From Salticus scenicus (taxonomy: Eukaryota > Arthropoda > Arachnida > Araneae > Salticidae), in the NCBI GenBank assembly GCA_963930645.1, contig OZ005661.1:237699861-237763860 (forward strand): 64,000 nucleotides of DNA, written 5' to 3'. The notes under the pieces were generated by a model. It searched no databases. It was not told where the DNA came from and saw only the letters and a list, made by a program, of their open reading frames with translations. Shown here in pieces: positions 1 through 13,238 of this stretch; position 1 is the first letter of the stretch; every line of letters starts with the position of its first letter. The position numbers and the translations under genes were made by a program.

Positions 1-3000
1 AAGCATAGTTTAGGAATGTTATATAACGCAGACTTTCAAAATTTTGATTAGTTGCTTATGCAGCACAATTCTTAATGTAAAGAGAATGGATTTTTCTCTC
101 TTAGACGGCGTTATATGACATTCATAGTAATCATGCATATTAATTTTCACAATATATTTTATAGTGATTATTATATTGAATTATTAGTCATTTTAAATAT
201 GCTTCTTTCATATCAAAAAGGATTTCAAATTGCTCCTGAAACTTGATAATTACAATTATTATACGCAATTTGAAAAATGGGAGCACAATCTAGGAATGTT
301 ATATAACGCAGATTTTCAAAATTTTGATTAGTTGCTTATGCAACACATTTTTTAATAAAAAATGAATGGTTTTTTCTCTGTTATACGGCGTTATATGACA
401 TTTATTGTAATCATGCATATGAATTTTCACAATACATTGTATACTGATTTTTATAACTGAACTTCAATAACATCGACTTTTTATTAATTTAATTATATTT
501 CTTTCTTATTAGATAGAAAATGGTAAAATCATCTTAATTATTACTATTGTTACACTTATTTCGTGAAATGCAAATATAGTTCAGGAATGTTATATAACGC
601 AGATTTTCCAAATTTTGATTAGTTGCTTATGCAGCACATTTCTTAATGTGAAGAGAATGGTTTTTCTCTCTTATACGGCGTTATATGACATTCATTGTAA
701 TCATGCATACTTATAACTGAAGTCCAATAACATTGACTTTTTAATAATTTAATTATATTTCTCTCTTATTAGACAGAAAATGGTAAAATCATCTTAATTA
801 TTATTATTGTTACACAAATTTCGTTAAATGGAAGCATAGTTTAGGAATGTTATACAACGCAGATTTTCAAAAATTTGATTAGTTGCTTATGCAGCACATT
901 TCTTAATGTAAAGAAAATGGATTTTTCTCTTTTATACGGCGTTATATGACATTCATTGTAATCATGCGCATTAATTTTTACAATACATTGTATAATGATT
1001 CTTATAACTGAAATAAATGAACATACTTATAACTGATATAAATGAACATACTTATAACTGAAGTCCAATAACATTGACTTTTTAATAATTTAATTATATT
1101 TCTCTCTTATCAGAGAGAAAATGGTAAAATCATCTTAATTATTACTATTGTTACACAAATTTCGTTAAATGGAAGCATAGTTTAGGAATGTTATATAACG
1201 CAGACTTTCAAAATTTAGATTAGTTGTTTATGCAACACATTTCTTAGTGCAAAGAGAATGGTTTTTTCTCTCTCATACGGCGTCATATGATATTCATTGC
1301 AATCATGCATATTAATTTTCACAATACATTGTATACTGATTTTTATAACTGAAATTCAATAACATTGACTTTTTATTAATTTAATTATATTTCTTTCTTA
1401 TTAGATAGAAAATTGTAAAATCATCTTAATTATTACTATTGTTACACATATTTCGTGAAATGCAAACATAGTTCAGGAATGTTATATAACGCAGATTTTC
1501 AAAATTTCGATTAGTTGCTTATGCAGCACATTTCTTAATGTAAAGAGAATGGTTTTTCTCTCTTAGACGGCGTTATATGACATTCATTGTAATCATGCAT
1601 ATTAATTTTCACAATTTATTTTATAGTGATTATAATATTGAATTTTTAGTCATTTTAAATATGCTTCTTTCATATCAAAAAGGATTTCAAATTGGTCCTG
1701 AAACTTGATTATTACAAATATTAAACGCAATTTGAAAAATGGGAGCAGAGTCTTGGAATGTTATATAACGCAGATTTTCAAAAATTTAATTAGTTGCTTA
1801 TGCAACACATTTCTTAATGCAAAGAGAATGGTTTTTTCTCTCTCATACGGCGTTATATGACATTCATTGTAATAATGCATATTAATTTTTACAATACATT
1901 GTGTACTGATTTTTATAACTGAAATCCAATATCATTGACTTTTTATTAATTTAATTATATTTCTTTCTTATTAGATAGAAAATGGTAAAATCATCTTAAT
2001 TACTATATTGTTACACAAATTTCGTTAAATGGAAGCATAGTTTAGGAATGTTATACAACGCAGATTTTCAAAAATTTGATTAGTTGCTTATGCAGCACAT
2101 TTCTTAATGTAAAGAGAATGGATTTTTCTCTCTTATACGGCGTTATATGACATTCATTGTAATCATGCGTATTAATTTTTACAATACATTGTATAATGAT
2201 TCTTATAACAGAAATCCAATAACATTGATTTTTTAATAATTTAATTATATTTCTTTCTTGTTAGATGGAAAATTGTAAAATTATCTTAATTATTACTATT
2301 TTTATACTTATTTCGTGAAATGGAAGCATAATTTAGGAATGTTATATAACACAGATTTTCAAAATTTAGATTAGTTGCTTATGCAGCACATTTCTTAATG
2401 TAAAGAGAATGGATTTTTCTCTCTTATACGGCGTTATATGACATTCATTGTAATCATGCGTATTAATTTTTACAATACATTGTATAATGATTCTTATAAC
2501 AGAAATCCAATAACATTGATTTTTTATTAATTTAATTATATTTCTTTCTTATTAGATAGAAAATGGTAAAATCATCTTAATTACTATATTGTTACACAAA
2601 TTTCGTTAAATGGAAGCATAGTTTAGGAATGTTATATAACGCAGATTTTCCAAATTTTGATTAGTTACTTACGCAGCACATTTCTTAATGTAAAGAGAAT
2701 AGTTTTTCTTTCTTATACGGCGTTATATGACATTCATTGTAATCATGCATATTAATTTTCACAATATATTTTATAGTGATAATTATATTGAATTATTAGT
2801 CATTTTAAATATGCTTCTTTCATATCAAAAAGGATTTCAAATTGCTGCTGAAACTTCATAATTACAATTATTATACGCAATTTGAAAAATGGGAGCACAG
2901 TCTAGGATTGTGATATAACGCAGATTTTAAAAATTTTCATTAGTTGCTTATGCAACACATTTTTTAATACAAAAAGAATGGGTTTTTTCTCTGTTATACG

Positions 3001-3167
3001 GCGTTATATGACATTCATTGTAATCATACATACTTATAACTGAAGTCCAATAACGTTGACTTTTTAATAATTTAATTATATTTCTCTCTTATTAGATAGG
3101 AAATGGTAAAATCATCTTAATTATTACTATTGTTACACAAATTTCGTTAAATGGAAGCACAGTTTAG

Positions 3168-3276
3168 GAATGTTATATAACGCAGATTTTCAAAAATTTG
3201 ATTAGTTGCTTATGCAGCACATTTCTTAATGTAAAGAGAATGGTTTTTCTCTCTTAGACGGCGTTATATGACATTC
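3168..3276. repeat. Dyad-symmetric half of a satellite unit (example copy)
   Basis: Within each unit GAATGTTATATAACGC (3,168-3,183 here) is matched by the inverted GCGTTATATGACATTC (3,261-3,276), 15 of 16 bases, about 77 bp apart. Between the arms lie two smaller hairpins: GTTGC-TTAT-GCAAC or its variant with GCAGC, and AGAGAA facing TTCTCT. The arrangement is kept in nearly all units, including those whose other half differs. Confidence 0.8.
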
Positions 3277-6249
3277 ATTGTAATCATGCATATTAATTTT
3301 CACAATTTATTTTATAGTGATTATTATATTGAAAATTTAGTCATTTAATATATGCTTCTTTCATATCAAAAAGGATTTCAAATTGCTCCTGAAACTTGCT
3401 AATTACAATTATTATATGCAATTTGAAAAATGGGAGCACAGTCTAGGAATGTTATATAACGCAGATTTCCAAAATTTTTGATTAATTGCTTATGCAACAC
3501 ATTTTTTAATCCAAAAAAAATGGTTTTTTCTCTGTTATACTGCGTTATATGACATTCAATGTAATCATGCATATTAATTTTCACAATGCATTGTATAGTG
3601 ATTCTTATACCTGAAATCCAATAGCATTGATTTTTTTTAATAATTTAATTATATTTCTTTCTTATTAGAAAGAAAATGGTAAAATCATCTTAATTATTAC
3701 TATTGTTAAACATATTTAGTGAAATGGAAACATAGCTTAGGAATGTTATATAACGCAGATTTTCAAAATTTTGATTAGTTGCTTACGCAGCACATATCTT
3801 AATGTAAAGAGGATGGTTTTTCTCTCTTATACGGCGTTATATGACATTCAATACTTATAACTGAAGTCCAATAGCATTGACTTTTTAGTAATTTAATTAT
3901 ATTTCTTTCTTATTAGATAGAAAATGGTAAAATCATCTTAATGACTATATTGTTACACAAATTTCGTTAAATGGAAGCATAGATTAGGAATGTTATATAA
4001 CGCAGATTTTCCAAATTTTGATTAGTTACTTACGCAGCACATTTCTTAATGTAAAGAGAATGGTTTTTCTTTCTTATACGGCGTTATATGACATTCATTG
4101 TAATCATGCATATTAATTTTCACAATATATTTTATAGTGATTATTATATTGAATTATTAGTCATTTTAAATATGCTTCTTTCATATCAAAAAGGATTTCA
4201 AATTGCTCCTGAAACTTCATAATTACAATTATTATACGCAATTTGAAAAATGGGAGCACAGTCTAGGATTGTGATGTAACGCAGATTTTAAAAATTTTTA
4301 TTAGTTGCTTATGCAACACATTTTTTAATACAAAAAGAATGGGTTTTTTCTCTGTTATACGGCGTTATATGACATTCATTGTAATCATACATACTTATAA
4401 CTGAAGTCCAATAACGTTGACTTTTTAATAATTTAATTATATTTCTCTCTTATTAGATAGAAAATGGTAAAATTATCTTAATTATTACTATTTTTATACT
4501 TATTTCGTGAAATGGAAACATAATTTAGTGTTATATAACGCAGAATTTCAAAATTTAGATTAGTTGCTTATGGAACACATTTCTTAATGCAAAGAGAATG
4601 GTTTTTCCTCTCTCGTACGGCTTTATATGACATTCATTGTAATCATGCATATTAATTTTCACAATACAGTGTATACTGATTTTCATAACTGAAATTCAAT
4701 AACATTGATTTTTTAATAATTTAATTATATTTCTTTCTTGTTAGATAGAAAATGGTAAAATTATCTTAATTATTACTATTTTTATACTTATTTCGTGAAA
4801 TGGAAGCATAATTTAGGAATGTTATATAACACAGATTTTCAAAATTTAGATTAGTTGCTTATGCAATACATTTCTTAATGCAAAGAGAATGGTTTTTATC
4901 TCTCATACGGCGTTATATGACATTCATTGTAATCATGCATATTAATTTTCACAATACATTGTATACTGATTTTTATAACTGAAATCCAATCATTGACTTT
5001 TTATTAATTTAATTATATTTCTTTCTTATTAGATAGAAAATGGTAAAATCATCTTAATTACTATATTGTTACACAAATTTCGTTAAATGGAAGCATAGTT
5101 TAGGAATGTTATATAACGCAGATTTTCAAAATTTGGATTAGTTGCTTATGCAACACATTTCTTAATGTAAAGAGAATGGTTTTTCTCTCTTATACGGCGT
5201 TATATGACATTCATTGTAATCATGCATATTAATTTTCACAATATATTTTATAGTGATTATTATATTGAATTATTAGTCATTTTAAATATGCTTCTTTCAT
5301 ATCAAAAAGGATTTCAAATTGCTCCTGAAACTTGATAATTACAATTATTATACGCAATTTGAAAAATGGGAGCACAGTCTAGGAATGTTATATAACGCGG
5401 ATTTTCAAAATTTTCATTAGTTGCTTATGCAATACATTTTTTAATAAAAAAGAATGGTTTTTTTTCTCTTTTATACGGCGTTATATGACATTTATTGTAA
5501 TCATGCATATTAATTTTCACAATACATTGTATACTGATTTTTATAACTGAACTTCAATAACATTGACTTTTTAATAATTTAATTATATTTCTCTCTTATT
5601 AGATAAGAAATGGTAAAATCATCTTAATTATTACTATTGTTACACAAATTTCGTTAAATGGAAGCATAGTTTAGGAATGTTATATAACGCAGATTTTCAA
5701 AATTTGGATTAGTTGCTTATGCAACACATTTCTTAATGCAGAGAGAATGGTTTTTCCTCTCTCATACGGCGTTATATGACATTCATTCTAATCATGCATA
5801 TTAATTTTCACAATACATTGTATACTGATTTTTATAACTGAAATTCAATAACATTGACTTTTTATTAATTTAATTATATTTCTTTCTTATTAGATAGAAA
5901 ATGGTAAAATCATCTTAATTATTACTATTGTTACACATATTTCGTGAAATGCAAACATAGTTCAGGAATGTTATATAACGCAGATTTTCAAAATTTTTAT
6001 TAGTTGCTTATGCAGCACATTTCTTAATGTAAAGAGAATGGTTTTTCTCTCTTAGACGGCGTTATATGACATTCATTGTAATCATGCATATTAATTTTCA
6101 CAATTTATTTTACAGTGATTATTATATTGAATTTTTAGTCATTTTAAATATGCTTCTTTCATATCAAAAAGGATTTCAAATTGCTTTTGAAACTTGATTA
6201 TTACAATTATTAAACGCAATTTGAAAAATGGGAGCACTGTCTAGGAATG

Positions 6250-9200
6250 TTATATAACGCAGATTTTCGAAAATTTGATTAGTTGCTTATGCAACACATT
6301 TCTTAATGCAAAGAGAATGGTTTTTTCTCTGTTATACGGCGTTATATGACATTCATTGTAATCATGCATATTAATTTTCACAATGCATTGTATAGTGATT
6401 CTTATACCTGAAATTCAATAACATTGATTTTTTTAGTAATTTAATTATATTTATTTCTTATTAGACAGAAAATGGTAAAATCATCTTAATTATTACTATT
6501 GTTACACATATTTAGTGAAATGGAAACATAGTTTAGAAATGTTATATAACGCAGATTTTCAAAATTTTGATTAGTTGCTTACGCAGCACATTTCTTAATG
6601 CAAAGAGAATGGTTTTTCTCTCTTATACGGCTTTATATGACATTCATTGTAATCATGCATACTAATAACTGAAGTCCAATAACATTGACTTTTTAATAAT
6701 TTAATTACATTTCTCTCTTATAAGATAGAAAATTGTAAAATCATCTTAATTATTACTATTGTTACACAAATTTCGTTAAATGGAAGCATAGTTCAGGAAT
6801 GTCATATAACGCAGAATTTCAAAATTTTGATTAGTTGGTTATGCAGCACATTTCTTAATGTAAAGAGAATGGATTTTTCTCTCTTATACGGCGTTATATG
6901 ACATTCATTGTAATCATGCATATTAATTTTCACAATGCATTGTATAGTGATTCTTATACCTGAAATACAATAACATTGATTCTTTTAATAATTTAATTAT
7001 ATTTCTTTCTTATTAGATAGAAAATGGTAAAATCATCTTAATTATTACTATTGTTACACATATTTAGTGAAATGGAAACATAGATTAGGAATGTTATATA
7101 ACGAAGATTTTCAAAATTTTGATTAGTTGCTTACGCAGCACATTTCTTAATGTAAAGAGAATGGCTTTTCTCTCTTATACGGCGTTATATGACATTCATT
7201 GTAATCATGCATATTTATAACTGAAGTCCAATAACATTGACTTTTTAATAATTTAATTATATTTCTCTCTTATTAGATAGAAAATGGTAAAATCATCTTA
7301 ATTATTACTATTGTTACACATATTTCGTGAAATGCAAACATAGTTCAGGAATGTTATATAACGCAGATTTTCAAAATTTCGATTAGTTGCTTATGCAGCA
7401 CATTTCTTAATGTAAAGATAATGGTTTTTCTCTCTTATACGGCGTTATTTGACATTCATTGTAATCATGCATATTAATTTTCACAATATATTTTATAGTG
7501 ATTATTATATTGAATTATTAGTCATTTTAAATATGCTTCTTTCATATCAAAAAGGATTTCAAATTGCTCCTAAAACTTTATAATTACAATTATTATACGC
7601 AATTTGAAAAATGGGAGCACAGTCTAGGATTGTGATATAACGCAGATTTTAAAAATTTTCATTAGTTGCTTATGCAACACATTTTTTAATACAAAAAGAA
7701 TGGGTTTTTTCTCTGTTATACGGCGTTATATGACATTCATTGTAATCATGCATATTAATTTTCACAATACATTGTGTACTGATTTTTATAACTGAAATCC
7801 AATAACATTGACTTTTTATTAATTTAATTATATTTCTTTCTTATTAGATAGAAAATGGTAAAATCATCTTAATTACTATATTGTTACACAAATTTTGTTA
7901 AATGGAAGCATAGTGTAAGAATGTTATATAACGCAGATTTTCAAAAATTTGATTAGTTGCTTATGCAACACATTTCTTAATGCAAAGAGAATGGTTTTTT
8001 CTCTGTTATACGGCGTTATATGACATTCATTGTAATCATGCATATTAATTTTCACAATGCATTGTATAGTGATTCTTATACCTGAAATTCAATAACATTG
8101 ATTTTTTTAGTAATTTAATTATATTTATTTCTTATTAGACAGAAAATGGTAAAATCATCTTAATTATTACTATTGTTACACATATTTAGTGAAATGGAAA
8201 CATAGTTTAGAAATGTTATATAACGCAGATTTTCAAAATTTTGATTAGTTGCTTACGCAGCACATTTCTTAATGCAAAGAGAATGGTTTTTCTCTCTTAT
8301 ACGGCTTTATATGACATTCATTGTAATCATGCATACTAATAACTGAAGTCCAATAACATTGACTTTTTAATAATTTAATTACATTTCTCTCTTATAAGAT
8401 AGAAAATTGTAAAATCATCTTAATTATTACTATTGTTACACAAATTTCGTTAAATGGAAGCATAGTTCAGGAATGTCATATAACGCAGAATTTCAAAATT
8501 TTGATTAGTTGGTTATGCAGCACATTTCTTAATGTAAAGAGAATGGATTTTTCTCTCTTATACGGCGTTATATGACATTCATTGTAATCATGCATATTAA
8601 TTTTCACAATGCATTGTATAGTGATTCTTATACCTGAAATACAATAACATTGATTCTTTTAATAATTTAATTATATTTCTTTCTTATTAGATAGAAAATG
8701 GTAAAATCATCTTAATTATTACTATTGTTACACATATTTAGTGAAATGGAAACATAGATTAGGAATGTTATATAACGAAGATTTTCAAAATTTTGATTAG
8801 TTGCTTACGCAGCACATTTCTTAATGTAAAGAGAATGGCTTTTCTCTCTTATACGGCGTTATATGACATTCATTGTAATCATGCATATTTATAACTGAAG
8901 TCCAATAACATTGACTTTTTAATAATTTAATTATATTTCTCTCTTATTAGATAGAAAATGGTAAAATCATCTTAATTATTACTATTGTTACACATATTTC
9001 GTGAAATGCAAACATAGTTCAGGAATGTTATATAACGCAGATTTTCAAAATTTCGATTAGTTGCTTATGCAGCACATTTCTTAATGTAAAGATAATGGTT
9101 TTTCTCTCTTATACGGCGTTATTTGACATTCATTGTAATCATGCATATTAATTTTCACAATATATTTTATAGTGATTATTATATTGAATTATTAGTCATT

Positions 9201-9600
9201 TTAAATATGCTTCTTTCATATCAAAAAGGATTTCAAATTGCTCCTAAAACTTTATAATTACAATTATTATACGCAATTTGAAAAATGGGAGCACAGTCTA
9301 GGATTCTGATATAACGCAGATTTTAAAAATTTTCATTAGTTGCTTATGCAACACATTTTTTAATACAAAAAGAATGGGTTTTTTCTCTGTTATACGGCGT
9401 TATATGACATTCATTGTAATCATGCATATTAATTTTCACAATACATTGTGTACTGATTTTTATAACTGAAATCCAATAACATTGACATTTTATTAATTTA
9501 ATTATATTTCTTTCTTATTGGATAGAAAATGGTAAAATCATCTTAATTACTATATTGTTACACAAATTTTGTTAAATGGAAGCATAGTGTAAGAATGTTA
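6250..9600. repeat. 1,674-bp higher-order tandem duplication in the satellite
   Basis: The stretch from about 6,250 to 7,923 recurs almost letter for letter from about 7,924 to 9,597. Shared diagnostic variants include TATACCTGAAATTCAATAAC (6,402 and 8,076), the rare TTGGTTATGCAGC (6,835 and 8,509) and TGTAAAGATAATGG (7,411 and 9,085). The offset is 1,674 bp, equal to six units of 279 bp. A third, more diverged copy seems to start at 9,600 and fades by about 10,000. Individual units within a copy differ far more than the two copies do, which is the hallmark of a higher-order repeat. Confidence 0.85.
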
Positions 9601-10863
9601 TATAACGCAGATTTTCAAAAATTTGATTAGTTGCTTATGCAACACATTTCTTAATGCAAAGAGAATGGTTTTTTCTCTGTTATACGGCGTTATATGACAT
9701 TCATTGTAATCATGCATATTAATTTTCACAATGCATTGTATAGTGATTCTTATACATGAAATTCAATAACATTGATTTTCTTAGTAATTTAATTATATTT
9801 CTTTCTTATTAGACAGAAAATGGTAAAATCATCTTAATTATTACTATTGTTACACATATTTAGTGAAATGGAAACATAGTTTAGAAATGTTATATAACGC
9901 AGATTTTCAAAATTTTGATTAGTTGCTTACGCAGCACATTTCTTAATGTAAAGAGAATGGTTTTTCTCTCTTATACGGCGTTATATGACATTCATTGTAA
10001 TCATGCATACTTATAACTGAAGTCCGATAACATTGACTTTTTAATAATTTAATTATATTTCTCTCTTATTAGACAGAAAATGGTAAAATCATCTTAATTA
10101 TTACTATTGTTACACAAATTTCGTTAAATGGAAGCATAGTTTAGGAATGTTATACAACGCAGATTTTCAAAAATTTGATTAGTTGCTTACGCAGCACATT
10201 TCTTAATGTAAAGAGAATGGTTTTTCTCTCTTATACGGCTTTATATGACATTCATTGTAATCATGCATACTTATAACTGAAGTCCAATAACATTGACTTT
10301 TTAATAATTTAATTATATTTCTCTCTTATAAGATAGAAAATGGTAAAATCATCTTAATTATTACTATTGTTACACAAATTTCGTTAAATGGAAGCATAGT
10401 TTAGGAATGTCATATAACGCAGACTTTCAAAATTTAGATTAGTTGTTTATGCAACACATTTCTTAGTGCAAAGAGAATGGTTTTTTCTCTCTCATACGGC
10501 GTCATATGATATTCATTGCAATCATGCATATTAATTTTCACAATACATTGTATACTGATTTTTAAAACTGAAATTCAATAACATTGACTTTTTATTAATT
10601 TAATTATATTTCTTTCTTATTAGATAGAAAATTGTAAAATCATCTTAATTATTATTATTGTTACACATATTTCGTGAAATGCAAACATAGTTCAGGATGT
10701 TATATAACGCAGATTTTCAAAATTTCGATTAGTTGCTTATGCAGCACATTTCTTAATGTAAAGAGAATGGTTTTTCTCTCTTATACGGCGTTATTTGACA
10801 TTCATTGTAATCATGCATATTAATTTTCACAATATATTTTATAGTTATTATTATATTGAATTA

Positions 10864-13238
10864 CTAGCAGGCTATGCCCGCTTCGCTGGTTACTATTTTA
10901 AAATGAATCACTATAGTTAATGAATTCTCAAATTTGCATTAATTTTATTATGTGAAAAAAAAGAGAGAGAAAAATTTCTGATTGGAAAAAATGTCACACA
11001 TGGTCCCCACTGCCTTCGGCAGCGCAGGCCTTTGTGTGCTGCGCTCGTGCATTTATGTTCGACACTCTTAATGCATGACTATATTATCGTAAGGGAAAAA
11101 CATAAATTCATATATATATATATTTAAAAAAAAATCTTCTCCCATTGTTGAATAATCGGTCCGGGATCCCACTTCCGTCGCGCCGCGCATAGTCCTTTAC
11201 CTACAGTTCCCACCCCTCCAAATTATTTTAGACTTTAAAAATACTCGCAATCGTACTCTCCGTCATTTAAACCTAATAATACTGATTTCTAACATTCTAT
11301 CTGAATTTCTTTCTTTTTACCCCTGCGTCCGTCCCTCTTTCCTCCACTCGTAATAATTCTGTACTTTCGAAAATATCCGCAATATATTTATCCGGCCTCA
11401 AAACCTAACAACACTAATTTTCAGCGATCTAACCGTTATTTATATATTTTTGCTCCTTACACCCTTTCCCGTCTATCCTAATAATTTTACAAATTCGAAA
11501 ATATTCGCAATCGATTGAAAAGTATCAAAAACCTCCATATACCAACTTTGAGCAACCTAACTCTATTTTTATTTTTTGTCCCTCCACACTCCCCCTCCCA
11601 CCCCTCCTATTTACTTTACAAATTCGAAAATATCGGCAATCGATTTGTAAGTATCAAAACCTCTATGTACCAATTTTGAACGGTCTAACTCTATTTTTAT
11701 TTTTTGCCCCTTCACCCCCTCCCCCTTTCTAACACTAATAATAACTTTACACTTTCGAAAATATCCTTATTCGACTTCCAGGCCTGTAAAACCTATCTGT
11801 ACCAATTTTGAACAATCTAACTGTATTTCTATTTTTTTTATGCCCCATAGCCCCCTTTCCCGCCCCACCTGGTATGAATTTCTAAAATTAAAACAATTAT
11901 TTGTGAGAGCTGTATTTTAGAACAAAAATCTCACATATATCTTTTTTTCTGTTTGTGATATAAAGGATTATTTCAAATCACGTTTTGCCCCCTCTCTCTC
12001 CCCCTCTTGGGGGCTGAATTTCTAAAATTCCAGAAATTACTTTTTAGGTATTAGCTATATATTGGAGCAAAAGTTTCATGTATATCTGTTTTTTTGTTTG
12101 AGATATATCGGAGTATGTAAGATCACATTTTGCCCACTTTCCCCCTTGGGGACCGAATTTCAAAATTCCAGAAATCGGTTTTTAGATATTTGTGTTAGCT
12201 ATATTTTAAAGCAAAATTTTTACGCATATCTGTTTTTTTCTTTGAGTTATGGAGGTTTTTGTGAAATCACATTTTGCCCCCTACTTCCCCTTGGGGGGCG
12301 AATTTCGTAAAATCGCTTCTTAGTGGGTGCTTACACTATATGTTCTATAATCTGACCCAGTTTCGAGTCAGTCGCTCCAGTAGATTTTGCTGTGCATTGA
12401 TGAGTCAGTGAGTGAGTGAGTGAGTGGAAGTACTCCTTTATATGTATAGATTGCCCCTTCACCCCCTCCCCCTTTCTGACCCCCCTAATAACTTTACACT
12501 TTCGAAAATATCCTCATTCGACTTCCAGGACTGTAAAACCTATCTGTACCAATTTTGAACAATCTAACTGTATTTCTATTTTTTTTTCTGCCCCATAGCC
12601 CCCTTTCCCGCCCCACCTGGGATGAATTTCTAAAATAAAAAAAAAATATATTTTTTATGCATTTGTGAGAGCTATATTTTAGGACAAAAATCTCACATGT
12701 ATCTTTTTTCTGTTTGCGATATAAAGGATTATTTCGAATCACGTTTTGCCCCCTCTCTCTCTCCCCCTCTTGGGGACTGAATTTCTAAAATTCCAGAAAT
12801 TGCTTTTTTGGTATTTGTATTTGCTATATATTGAAGCAAAAGTTTCACGTATATCTATTTTTTTGTTTGAGATATATAGGAGTATGTGAAACCACGTTTT
12901 GAGCATGTGAAATCACGTTTTGCCCCCTTTCCCACCTTAGGGACCGAATTTCTAAAATTCCAGAAATCAGTTTTTAGATATTTGTGTTAGCTATATTTTA
13001 AAGCAAAAATTGTACGGATATCTGTTTTTGTCTTTGAGTTAATAAGGTTTATGTGAAATCACATTTTGCCCCCTACTCCCCCTTGGGGGACGAATTTCGT
13101 AAAATCGCTTCTTTGTGGGTGCTTACGCAATATGTTCTATAATCTGACCCAGTTTCGAGTCAGTGGCTCCAGTAGATTTTGCTGTGCGTTGATGAGTCAG
13201 TGAGTGAGTGAGTGGAAGTACTCTTTTATATGTATAGA
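10864..13238 (-). mobile_element. Non-autonomous Helitron, copy 1 (inside satellite)
   Basis: On the minus strand the element starts with TC (TCTATACATATAAAAGAG, 13,238 downward) and ends with GCGGGCATAGCCTGCTAG at 10,864. This fits the Helitron rule of 5'-TC and 3'-hairpin plus CTAG, inserted between A and T without target duplication. Joining the flanks gives GAATTA/TTAGTGATTTTAAAT, which is the ordinary satellite sequence, so both ends are exact. The inside is not coding. About 11,220-11,870 holds degenerate ~130-bp units (AATTCGAAAATAT... and C-rich tracts such as CACCCCCTCCCCCTTT); 11,870-12,300 holds a second ~125-bp unit type (GAATTTCTAAAATTCCAGAA, TTTTGCCCCCT). No Rep/helicase frame is present. 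The 82- and 60-codon open frames here are repeat-derived. Confidence 0.85.
11704..13238 (-). repeat. Duplicated 5' terminal block inside Helitron copy 1
   Basis: About 11,704-12,450 and 12,451-13,238 are diverged direct copies. Both start TTGCCCCTTCACCCCCTCCC-like and both finish with TGAGTGAGTGAG...GGAAGTACTC and TTATATGTATAGAT, which is the Helitron 5' terminus on the minus strand. The element thus carries one 3' end and two candidate 5' ends in tandem. The same layout is present in the other two copies. Confidence 0.75.

Larger units (their letters stand above)
1..10863. repeat. Satellite array, 260-290-bp unit, block 1
   Basis: Head-to-tail copies of one unit fill this stretch, and the array already runs at base 1. 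Each unit is recognised by AATGTTATATAACGCAGATT, followed about 95 bases later by ACGGCGTTATATGACATTC and ATCATGCATATTAATTTT. Successive starts are about 258, 281 or 290 bp apart. At least three variants share the first half but differ in the second: type A carries AACATTGACTTTTTATTAAT and TAGAAAATGGTAAAATC; type B carries AGTCATTTTAAATATGCTTC and GAAAAATGGGAGCACAG; type C is a shorter type A lacking the CACAATACATTGTATACTGA part. The variants alternate irregularly. No coding potential is seen. Confidence 0.95.

Noticed and set aside
1..10863. CRISPR array, because of the regular repeats
   Set aside because: Units of about 280 bp are contiguous with no unique spacers, and the sequence is clearly eukaryotic.
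12062..12310. 82-codon plus-strand frame repeated at 16,134 and 20,738
   Set aside because: Lies in the non-coding internal repeats of the Helitron. Its recurrence is due to copying of the whole element, not selection on a protein.
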